DNA from: Hypsibius dujardini
Taxonomy: Eukaryota > Tardigrada > Eutardigrada > Parachela > Hypsibiidae
Direction of reading: 5' to 3'
Assembly: GCA_001579985.1 (NCBI GenBank)
Contig: LRSR01012281.1
Span: 1 to 22,201 of the forward strand
DNA length: 22,201 nt
Shown: positions 1 to 10,313 of the stretch, in pieces
Layout: every line of letters begins with the position of its first letter
How positions within the stretch are numbered: the stretch's first letter is position 1
The notes under the pieces: generated by a model
Seen by the model: the letters and a program-made list of their open reading frames with translations, nothing else
Databases searched by the model: none
Told to the model about the DNA's origin: nothing
Made by a program: the position numbers and the translations under genes

Positions 1-1417
1 GAGCGGATCGTTCAATTCCGTTCACTTGTCCGTGATTGGCCCGTTGAGTTTTTGCCTGACAGGCTGTGCTACCTTGCTTGATTGAAATGATGATTTCGGT
101 TTCAACATTTTCAAGTCAGTAAAGTTTAGGTGAATCTGAATGAACAACCAAGCGAGTGACGGAACGCGTTTTCGGGCTGGACTTAAAATCGACCCTTGAG
201 ATCGGGAGCGTACATTATAGAATGTGAGGGTAGATAGGAATGGGTTAGCTAGGTAGATAGATTATACTATTGCGTAACTGTTGAGTACATCTTGGGTATC
301 ACCCAACAGTAGCAACTACCCACCTGGGTTGTCAAAAACGATGAACTCAACTGAAACAGAAAATTTAGAGGCCGATTTTTGTCGCGCAAGCCACCGTTCG
401 AGTAACTAAACCCTTCGTCCGTTAAAAGACCATTCGCGTACGTCAATAGAAGTAGAGATGCAGGCATCAAATGACGAAAAGCTGAAGTTTGATTTGATTT
501 GATTTGATTTTGAAAGTCATTTGATCATTTGATTTCTTATCACTCTTTTTTGCCCTGAAACATGATTCGAATTCGAATTTGAATTCGAATTTGACATTTT
601 AAGCCATCCCTAAGCAGAAGGGTCAAGTTCGCAGGGTCAAGTTCGCACAATATTTTAAATCGTGCATCTCTAACTTTAGATCAAAACTGGTGACCCAAAA
701 TGCAACAACGAAAAACTATTTTTCATTGAAAAAATGGGTGCAATAATTGGGCTTTTTAATGAAATTGAAATTATCGCTTAACAACTGAGAAAGTTATTAG
801 CGTGGACCCCTTCACCACTTTTGAGTCTAAAAAATGTTTACATTTTTGTTTTAAAAAGGTCTCCCTCAATTTAGTGGTGCACGGTTGATTGATTGATTAT
901 TTCTGATTTTTTTGTTGGAAAGTAAACTGACATAGATCGATAGTTTGCCGTTTTGGCTTCAAAGTTGAGGGAGATCTCAAAAACGGTCCATGGGACACAA
1001 TTATTGTGGGTCCTTGGGTTTTCCGATTCAACAACCTGAATCTCGATTTCGAAAGTGATTCGGGTTGCCATCGAAGTGGGCTTTCCAATGCAGAAAATAA
1101 TTGGTAGACAAGTTCCACTTGTTCGATTGCCTCAATCGGCGAAGAGGATCGCAGCCAAGTCTGCGAAGTGTCTGCATGCTTGAGCAACGGGAACGTCCGC
1201 TGAAGATATTGTCAAATTACGATTCTACTCCCTTTATATATTTTTGTTTTCCTACACGCACTAAGTAATATCGTTTCAGACAACTATAACAAGGAGAGGT
1301 ATAATCCGTAAGGAGAAACGCCCGAGAGGCGAGGCATTTGACTAACAACTTAAAAACTGACTAACAAAAGTGGAATCCACATGGAGGAAAAACTCTCCTG
1401 CCTTAGAACAAGGAGCC
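1..1417. other. Intergenic region, no supported gene
   Basis: This is the 3' flank of the secreted-protein gene at 1418-2474. I see short direct repeats: TTTGA units near 487-515, alternating GAATTCGAATTTGAA-like runs near 567-592, and a 14-base duplicate GGGTCAAGTTCGCA near 619-648. A minus-strand stretch at about 870-1190 stays open in two overlapping frames (96 and 66 codons). It has no clear splice context, no recognised family and no start-codon support, so I do not call it a gene. No RNA gene was recognised. Confidence 0.5.
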
Positions 1418-2474
1418 TCATTCGTCGTTCAGGCGAACAACGACAGGCGGAGCGGCAGCCCAAAACCGGCGACGACCGGCCCAGGGAAGACGACCACGAA
1501 GAGCGTAGCGGTTCCACAACGCGGACCGTCCGTAAGTGGAGTGATCGACGCGCTGTCCGAACTGCCGAATCAATTGGAAGAGCAGTCGCTTGGGCAAACG
1601 AAGGACGATGCTATTGCTTTGCGGTTGTTGTTGGACGGAATCCGTAACAGAGTCTCCCTCAGCTGACTCTGTTTGGTCGGAGCTCTGTGCCTACAAATGG
1701 CAGAACAAATTTAATTTAAAATTTAATTAATTAATAGATCTTCCGTTTGGAAGGGGTAAAAAACGATTTACTGAAAACTCGCCGGTCCTTACCTGTACCT
1801 CGTCTGAGGAAGAAACCGGACGGTCAATGGCGTCTTCGTCGAAAATTCCGCCGTATCCGAGGGTTCCGAGACCGCCGTATCCAATGCCGGGGTAGATGGT
1901 GCGCGATCGGGTGATGGTGCGCAGCAGAGCCCGTTCCGCCGGTGTCAGGGAGGCGGTATCGACTTTTTTGGCAGCAACAGGAGCGAGTGTGTCTTCATCA
2001 GCAACATCGCTTGATCCATACACTGAAAGCGCAATAAAAAGTTGACAAATCGTACCAAATGAAACGAAGACACCGGTTAGAGATGATAAGAAACAAAAAC
2101 AGCAACAGACAGGATTGGCAGACAAGCGTTTGGAGTAGCTAACAGACAGACAGACAGTGAGCTCAAAATGCAAACAGGCAGACACAAGTAAGCTCCAGAT
2201 ACAGACAGACATTCAGGCACACAGTAAGTTCAAAATTTAGACAGACAGTAAGCCCAGATGCAGACAGACAGACAGACAGACACTTACGTTTATCAATGTA
2301 GTTTCGAATGAGCTCCTTCTTGGCAGACACAGCTGATGAAGCAGCCGCAGCCGCAGACGAAATCGGATTCACGGAGTCTTCGTCATACGACTCTATATCA
2401 GCAGACGCCGAAGAGATCAGGAAGGGAGACACGACCAACAGCAAGGCAACGAGACCGACAGAACCTTTCCACAT
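1418..2474 (-). CDS. Secreted protein of unknown family (three coding exons)
   Basis: I do not recognise this gene. Joining 2288-2474, 1793-2022 and 1418-1690 gives an open frame of 229 residues ending in TGA. The phases agree (1 then 0). Donors are GTAAGT and GTAAGG; acceptors end in CTTTCAG and TTTGTAG. The start follows a TATA box by about 90 bases and opens a signal peptide: MWKGSVG, then a Leu/Val core, then SSASA with likely cleavage near residue 25. The mature part begins acidic (DIESYDED), then an Ala/Ser run (residues about 40-50), a Gly/Tyr-rich segment (GYGGLGTLGYGG) in exon 2, and a basic Arg/Trp-rich C-terminus in exon 3 ending VVVRLNDE. Intron 1 carries CAGA-type repeats. If intron 2 were retained, the frame would run on and stop at 1727-1729, giving a shorter tail; this is an alternative last exon to consider. 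A cuticle or matrix role is a guess from composition. Exons 1 and 2 are firm; exon 3 is less so. Confidence 0.7.
2023..2287. repeat. CAGA tetranucleotide repeats in intron 1
   Basis: The intron between coding exons 1 and 2 of the 1418-2474 gene holds CAGA runs (about 2142-2284). They are interrupted by a loosely repeated segment of about 30-45 bases resembling AGTAAGCTCAAAATGCA. This is the same repeat class as in nearly all longer introns of the window. Confidence 0.7.
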
Positions 2475-2559
2475 TCTAGACCGATTTCAACACAAACTAA
2501 AGTGCAAAAAATGCAACTGAAAGAATTCTCTATGGGTGAGTCAGAACTCCGAAGCGTCT

Positions 2560-2566
2560 TTTATAC
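2560..2566 (-). promoter_or_regulatory. TATA box of the secreted-protein gene
   Basis: The minus strand reads TATAAAAG here, 86 bases upstream of the ATG at 2474. A transcript starting 28-30 bases downstream (about 2536-2538) would have a 5' leader of about 60 bases with no intervening ATG. Motif and spacing are seen; promoter activity is inferred. Confidence 0.6.
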
Positions 2567-3325
2567 GCCGAGCATCGGAATGCACCTTCATCTTTCGAAG
2601 GAGCTTAGTCTAGCAGTTTGCTGGAAACATTACGCGACATTAATTAAAAATACAGTCTTTCCAGGCAAAGGACATCGAAAGAATAAAATTGAACGGAGTC
2701 CTTGAGACGAAATGCAGTTGACATGTGTGGACACCTCACACCGGGCAATGAGGCCGCGCCCTATCACGCCCTGGTATACCTGGAAATCTTCATTTTGTTC
2801 CGACACACATGGACATACAATGCATCTAAAATTCACACATATAGACTTTACATAGACAGACAAGTATTTTCAACTCTTTGTGCTGTTCCGTAATGTTCTC
2901 CAACGTATGTTCCATAAGCGTGTTCCGTAATGTTCCCCAACGTATTGTTCTACAAGCGTGTTCCTTAATGTTCCCCAACGTATCGTTCCATTAGCGTGTT
3001 CCGTAATGTTCCCCAACGTATCGTTCCATAAGCGTGTTCCTTAATGTTCTCGAACGCATCGTTCCATTATTGATTCTTAAGTTTAAGCATTAAAACCACA
3101 ACGGTTCAAAGGAGAAATAATTGCACTGAACAACAAAATATTAGGCGTAATAAAAGCAGAGGCACATGCATGAGCAAGAGTAGAGTCACGTCCCCGACTT
3201 CAGGAACTATAAAATAGGAACACCATTTCATGATCGGAACGGTGGAAAAGATGAAATTCAAAATCACATAACTCCTCTGGACAAATTGTCAACCTTTCTC
3301 ACGTGTAAACAGGCAAACAGACAGT
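2567..3325. other. Intergenic region between the two secreted-protein genes
   Basis: It holds the upstream flank of the 1418-2474 gene, the minisatellite at 2883-3072, and the likely 3' untranslated region of the 3326-14266 gene. I see no canonical AATAAA signal on the minus strand. No convincing coding frame or RNA gene. Confidence 0.5.
2883..3072. repeat. Minisatellite, five units of about 37 bp
   Basis: Five diverged head-to-tail copies of a unit containing GTTCCGTAATGTTCCCCAAC, followed by GTATCGTTCCATAAGC. Copies differ by a few substitutions and one short deletion in the first unit. It lies in intergenic DNA and is unrelated to the tetranucleotide arrays. Confidence 0.85.
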
Positions 3326-3901
3326 TTACACAGCCGGTGCTGAGGTCGATGTCGATGTCGCTGCTGCTTCCGTCGCAGCAGCAGTCGTGGATTCAGACAC
3401 CGCCTCCGTGGTTGAGGATGCAGTCGTGGATTCAGACACTGCCTTCGTGGTCGAGGATGAGGCAGCCTCAGACACGACAGACACTGTGGTTGATTCAGAC
3501 AAGGCTGTCTGGTTGGCACCAGCAGCGCTGGCTTGAGTGGTCGTGACGGCAGACGCCAAAATGACTGGCGAATTCGGGAAGACCGGTGCTAACTCGGCCA
3601 GTCCGGAAGTGTTGACAGACACGACCCCGGTGACGATGTCTACTGCCTGGCCGGTGGTGCCGTTGACCACGCGGTTGACTTGTACGGACGACAGAGACAC
3701 GGATGACTGAGCTGCTGCTGCTTCTACTCCAGCTGCTTTGGCGGTGGAGGCCTTTTTCTTCTTGTCTTTCTTGGATGTCTTGGCTGCCGATTTTTCACCT
3801 GCTTTGGATTCGGACTTGCTGGCGTCGTTCTCATCGCTGTCATCCTCGTCATCATCTGATTCGCGTTTTCGTCGAGCTGACAGTCCAACAGTTGTGCTAT
3901 T
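3326..3901 (-). repeat. Protein module copy 3 (exon 11, terminal)
   Basis: Residues 1424-1614. Order: [13 protein letters not shown] at 1433-1436, acidic [13 protein letters not shown], Lys/Ser tract, beta-like segment [17 protein letters not shown] (about 1491-1507), Ser/Thr-rich tail with internal SESTTA-type repeats. It ends SAPAV and TAA at 3326-3328, immediately next to a CAGA-like patch. Confidence 0.78.
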
Positions 3902-5017
3902 CTGCAACCCCAAAAAAATTAAGGCAAAGGCATGCTTTTCTGTCTGTCTGTCTGTGTCTACCTGCTGCCTGCCTACTTGCCTGTCAATCAGTCTGTCTGT
4001 CTGTCTGTCTGTCTGCCTGCCTGTCTGTCTGTTTGCCTGCCTGTCTGTGTGTCTGGCTGTTTATTTGTTTGTCTGTTTATTAGTCTATTTAACAGTCGGT
4101 CTGTCTACCTGCTGCCTGCCTGTCGAGCCAAAAATGTGTGTTTGCATGATTTTAGTTATTCTGTGCATAAGAACTCATACCGCCAATAGAGCGGCAGCTG
4201 TGGTCGTTTCACTGGTCACGGCCGCAGTCGCAGCTTCCGTCGCCAAAGTCTGGACATTCGCCACAGTGGTTGTCTCACTAACGGCGGCCACAGTCGAGGC
4301 ATTCACCGTTGTGTTCTGAACGGGAGCTGCAGTGGTTGTCACTTCACTAGTCGCAGCAACGGTCGTTGTTTCATTGGTGGATGTGCTAATATTGGCTTGC
4401 TGCTCGGCAGCAGAGACTGCGAGCGCTAGAGGAACGGCAACTTGCGGAGCGGAACCGTTAACGGTGGCCGTACCGGAAATGACGGTGGACACGATGCCTG
4501 TCGTCTGATTGACCACCTGAACAGCCTGGAGGTTGGAGATGGAAACAGCGGGGGCACCAGCTTCACCGGCAGGCACGCTGAGGACGGCAGCAGCAACCGT
4601 GGTGGCGGTGTCTTTCGTGCTCTTCTTCTTGCCCTTCTTCTCTGACTTGGCCCCAGACTTCTCACCGCTGGCGTTCTTGTCCGATTTCGACTTCTTCTCC
4701 TTATCCGAGCCCTTTTCGCCGCTGTCATTGTCGTCCTCGTCCTCGTTGTCATCGGAATCACGTTTCCGCCGAGCTAGGAATGTTATTCCAGTTGATTGTA
4801 CTGGGAACGCCGTAGTAGAAGTTCTGGTTAGTAGTAAAGACCCCGGAGTACTAAGTTCCTGAACCCATACAAAAACATCATGTGGTTAAACTTGTGGCTT
4901 GTGCACTTTCCGTCAATCTTCCTGCTTGCATATGCGTCAGTCTGTCTGCCTGACTGTCCGTCTGCCTGACTGTCTGTCTGCCTAACTGCCTGCCTGTCTG
5001 TCTGCCTGTTTGTCTGC

Positions 5018-5063
<46 letters not shown>

Positions 5064-8000
5064 GCCTGACTGTCTGTCTGTCTGTCTGTCTGTCTGACTG
5101 TCTGTCTGTCTGCTTACTTGTATGTCCGTCTGTCAGTACTTAATTTTTCTGTCTGCCTGCCCGTCTATGTCTATCTATCGGTCTATCTGTTCGTTTGCCT
5201 AGTTGCCTATGCGACTGCTTGCCTGCCTATCTCTCTGTCTCCTTAAGTTGTCCGTCTGCCTGTTTATCTACCTGCATGTTTATCAGTTTATAATTATGTC
5301 TGCCACTCTGCTAGGAATGTCTGTCTGACAGACTGATTTTCATGCTTTGTCTGAATTTCCTGGTCCGACAACCAAAACCAAACTTACGACCGTTGTCGAC
5401 GCCCCTGTGCTCGTCGACGTCGAAGTTGTCGTCGACGCCCCTGTGCTCGTCGACGTCGCAATCGTGCTATCCGCAGCGGCCGACGCGTTCGTACTGGCAC
5501 CTGTGGTTGTGGTCGAATTCGCCCCGGCATTCGGATTGGACGTCACATTCAAGGCTTGCACTCCCGCACCACTCACCGCTGAAGCATTCCCACTGGCCGA
5601 CGCGTTTGCACCACTGACCACCGAAGCATTTCCCAGCACCAACAACGTCGCCGGGATCCAGACAGCCGAACTGTTCACCGCGGTGACGTTGGGCTGCAGC
5701 GCCAAGGCGGGCAGTATTGGTGCCTGCGACTCCCATCCGGACGTGTTGACACTCACCACCCCGGAAATGAAGGTTGTCACGACTCCGGTGGTCAAATTGA
5801 CCACCCGACTGCTCTGCAGGGATGTGATCACGACGGCCGGGAGATTGGCCTCCGCAACTTGACCACCAGCTGCGACAGCCGCCGAGGCGGCGGCGGCGGC
5901 TTCCGCTTTTTTGGCGGCTTTTCCACCCTTCTTGCCTGACTTTCCTGCCACCGCTTTTCCACCGTTGGACTTCTTTTCCGGAGCAGCTGCTGCTTCGCCG
6001 GCAGCCTGACTCCCTTTCGAGGATGCCTTACCTGTGGGGATTGCAATAAAATAGTCTGATTTTCTCATTTGAATCTTAAATTTGAATCTTAACTTAAATT
6101 TGAATCTGAACTCATTTGAATCTTAAGCTAAAACAATCGGTGACTAAAAGGTTTAGTATATTATGGCCATTCCTACTTGCCTGACTTTGAGTCAGCTGCG
6201 TTCTCGCCCTTCGATGCCTGCTTTCCGGACTTGGAGGACTTTGCGTTGTCGGACTTTTTGCCTTCGGACTTTTTGTCGGATTTGGCGTCGGATTTCTTGT
6301 CGCCCTTCGAAGATTTCTTATCGGATTTCGACTTGGAGGAGGATTTCTCGCCGCTGCCGCCTCCCTCTTCTCCGCTGGAGTTGCCGTCTGAATCGCCATC
6401 CTCGTCACCATCATCGGCATCACGCTTTTGTCGGGCTGCCGGTGCCACAGTGGTACTTGTCTTAACCAAAAGCAATTGTAGGAAATACTGACGACCGCTT
6501 GTACATTCGTGTATTCGTCTGTCTGTCTATCTGTCTGTCTGTCTGTCTGTTTGTATATCTGTCTGTCCATCTGTCTGTCTATCTGTGTAACTGTCTGTCT
6601 GTCTGTCTGCCTGTCTGTCTGTTTGCATGTCTGCATGTCTGTCTGTCCGTCTGTCTGTCTGTTTGTCTGTTTGTATGTCTGTCTGTCTATTTTGTCTGTC
6701 TGTGTGTCGTTTGGCTGTCAATCAGTCTGTTTATTTGTCTGTGAATTACTCTAAGTTACGAGGCCAGATATTTACCAGTGAGTCAGCAGCGGCGGTGGTA
6801 GTGGTAGCCGTATCGGTAGCAGCGTTAGTTGTGGCAGTAGTTAAAGTATCAGAGTTGTACGTCATATTCAGCACTCTGAGTTCACCAGCTACGGTCACGT
6901 TGGCACTAGCAGACGACGCGTTTCCAGACACAGATAAACCGGTGCTGTTCCCAGCAGCAGAATCAGCAGAGGCGGTTTCGTTATTCGCACCCAGTAGGAC
7001 GGCAGATGCGTTGAGCTGGACTGGCAGGCTTAGCCCCACGGCAAGGATGGTACCATTGCTGACGGCTGATGTGGCATTGTTCGCAGCGGGTTCCTTGACT
7101 AGTACAGCGACCACAGCTTCCGGCTCGGACTTCTCCCATTTGGTCTTGGGTTTCTTTTCGGGAATGACGGAGGACTTTTTGGAGCTCTTATTGGACTTGG
7201 AGTTTATGGCTTCCTGTGCGGCGGCTTGGCTCTCCCTGTCAGCCGAGGCTGTAACAGCAGATAAGATAAAACCCCAAATGGACACAGAAAAAGAAACACT
7301 AAGCAAACATGCAAACAGAGAAATAGACAGACAGACAAATAGACTGACAAAAACATACATAGACAGGCAGGCAGATCTCCTATTCTGTCCGTCTAGACAG
7401 ACAAACAGACAGACAGATAGACAGACAGACAGATAGACACATAAACAGACAGACAGACACATAGACAGACAGACACATAGACAGACAGACAGACACATAG
7501 ACAGACACATAGACAGACAGACAGACATATAGACAGACAGACATAGAAAAGGCACTCCGGCATTCATGATATCTTTTCAATCGTGTCAGTAAGCATACCA
7601 GAGTTTTTCCCAGATTTTGCACCAGCATTTCCAGATCCAGTGTTTTGTTTGCCAGCCTTGCCGGATTTCTTGTTTCCGGCCTTTTCTTCACTTCCAGCCC
7701 CGGTTGCGCTACCACCGGCTGATTTCTTACCAGCACCTCCTTCTTCCTCAGTAGCGGCATCACCACTCTTGGACTTCCCTCCCGATGTCCCACTGCTCGA
7801 TTTCTTGCTGGACGATGAGCCTCCCTCATCGCCACCGGCACTGTCCTTCGACTTTCCGCTCTTCCCAGCTGATTTTTTACTCGATGACCCTTCCTCCTCA
7901 TCCGCAGCGGTAGCACCACTTTTCGACGACTTCTTCTGGTTGTCACCGGAGGCCGAGTCGCTCTTGGCTTTGCCATTCTTTTTGTCTGAACATGAAGTAA

Positions 8001-8211
8001 AATATTACGTACTAATAATGTCTCTTAATGCAGACAGAAAAGACGACGGGCAGGCAGACGGAGGAACATGATCGATCGAAAAACTTTTGGGGAATGCCGG
8101 GAGACAGAATAACCAACAACAGGACGGACTTTGAGATAGACAGTGCGCACAATGTTTAGGCATTCAGACAGATAGACAGACACAGGCATCAGACAAACAG
8201 ACAGACAGTGG

Positions 8212-8248
<37 letters not shown>

Positions 8249-10272
8249 TGGGACAGACAAACAGTGGGACAGACAAACAGACAGACAAACAGACAGACAA
8301 TGGGACAGACAGACAGACAGACAGTGGGACAGACAAACAGACAGACAAACAGACAGACAATGGGACAGACAGACAGACAGACAGTACTCTCTACTGTACC
8401 AGAGGTAGCTTCTTCCTTGTTTTCCTCTCCGCCATTATCACAGCCCTTCTTGGCCGCATCGGCAGATCCGCCCTTCTGCTTCTTATCATCCTCCTCTTCG
8501 CTGGAGGAATCATCATCGGCCTCCGCTGTCTTAGACTTTCCAGCTCCGGATGATGCAACCTTGTTCTTCTGCTCACTTTTCTCCTCCGCTTTAGTCGCCT
8601 TTTTCGGCACGGATGCTGTCTGCTTTTCCTCCTGCTCCTCCTCGACAGCCGACCCGCCCGCTTCCTGCTTGGGAGACTTTGCCGGCTTCTCTTCTTCAAC
8701 CTCACCGTCTTCCTCTTCAGTCGCGGCAGCTACAGCATTCCCAGCTGATTTGGGAGACTTCTTCGGCGGAGCCTCTGCCTCAACGGATCCCTTCGCGTTT
8801 GCTGCGGTCTTCGATGAAGTCGCGCTGGATTTGGAGGGCGATTTGGTTTCCGGTTCTTCCAACTCTGGCACTGGTTGCTTCTTCGTCTTCGTACCGGATG
8901 ACTGTGTCGCAGGAGCTTTAGGAGACTTTCCTTCCGGCTCTTCCGCTACAGTAGCCGTCTTTTTCGCATTTGCAGTCCGTTTCCCAGCCTTGACGGCCGC
9001 TTCAGGTTCTGCTGAAAGTTTCAGACAACAGATACAGTCAGACACTTGGTTGTCTGTTCGTCTTTGTGTCTCCTGGTCTGCATGTCTGCCTGCCTAGATT
9101 GTCTGTCCTTCTGTCGGTAGGTAATCTGTCTGTCTGCCTGTCTGTCTGTCTGTCTGTCTGTCTGTCAGCAACTACATACTCACTAACCAGCTTTCACTTT
9201 CTTGGACTTGGAATTCACAGCTGACTCTTCCTCCTCTTCTACGACGGCAGCAGGAGCGACTTCAACGGTCTCTGTCTTCGTGACAGTCACCGATTGTTTG
9301 CTCGCTGATTTAGCGGACTTTTTGGGTGCAGCGTCGGCGGTGGCCGGTTCCTCCTCCTCCGCGGCAGTCTCTACCGTGACGACGATCTTATCAGATTTGG
9401 GGGACTCCCCGGTTTTGCCGGACTTTGCGCCCTTCTTATCGTCCTTTCCGGTGGCGGCCGACTTGGAATTACTATCTTTCTTGGAAGATTTCTTGGCCGG
9501 TTCCTCTGCTGCTGCCTCTTCCTCTGTTGCTGCCTCTTCCGCGGCGGGTTCGACAGCCACTTCCTCTTCCTCGGCCGCAGCCGCACGCTTCTTACGATAA
9601 AACGTCAAGGCTAAAATAATTCACCAGGTTATAACACCCTGCACACAGTAAATCAATCAAAGTGAAATTAAGCATTAAATTAGTTTTTAAATGCGCCTAA
9701 AAAGATGAATTTCATTGAATACTTCAATCAATCAATCAATCAATCAATCGTACATTCATGGAAGCCAACGCCCTGGCATTTAATTACCGTTCACCGACAC
9801 GAGCCATTGAGACACTCAACAGACCACCTCACTCCACCGTCACCTGGTTCAATAAACGCGACAACATATAAACATAGAAAACGAATAATTCAGCCGGAAG
9901 CGACGTCGACGTTAAAGGCGTCGCAGCAGCAATCACCACCAACCATCCGACGATAACGACCCAGCCCACACATATCGCGACTCACCAGTCAGTAGTACAT
10001 TCACCTTCCGACGATCGCTGAGAGATTTTTTTTGCAACTGCTGCTCTACCGGTTGAGACATTGGAAAAAACGAGGAAAAAACACCCCACGCCGATGAGAA
10101 TTAGCCAACAGACACAACGAGACGCCTTCAAAGACGCACATTTTTTCCAGCTGCCCCGAGACGAAGACGTCGGAACGTTATAAATGAGAACATTAACGGA
10201 CGGACGAACAGACGGACAGACAGACAGACATGCAGAGAGACAGACAAACAGGCAGGCAAACAGACAATCAGG

Positions 10273-10313
<41 letters not shown>

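Noticed and set aside
1370-1666. Plus-strand frames of 98 and 88 codons
   Set aside because: They overlap the minus-strand exon 3 of the secreted-protein gene, have no recognisable product and no splice or promoter context.
6499-6754. Cys/Leu/Ser/Val-rich open frames over CTGT arrays (also at 3932-4319, 7380-7567, 8025-8360, 12934-13186, 16578-17014)
   Set aside because: A pure CTGT repeat has no stop in any frame on that strand, so these frames are an automatic product of the microsatellite; they lie in introns of well-supported genes.
8164-8392. CRISPR-like or phage-like repeat array
   Set aside because: Units are tetranucleotide-based without unique spacers, and the DNA is clearly eukaryotic.
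8264-9097. Long plus-strand open frame opposite exon 5 of the large gene
   Set aside because: It mirrors Lys/Ser/Glu-rich coding sequence, whose antisense lacks stops, and begins inside a CAGA array. The minus-strand exons have agreeing splice phases and a continuous protein.
9997-10030. Extra exon between exons 3 and 4 of the large gene
   Set aside because: It has AG and GT borders, but in the phase needed it meets TGA after a few codons; direct joining of exons 3 and 4 is in phase.
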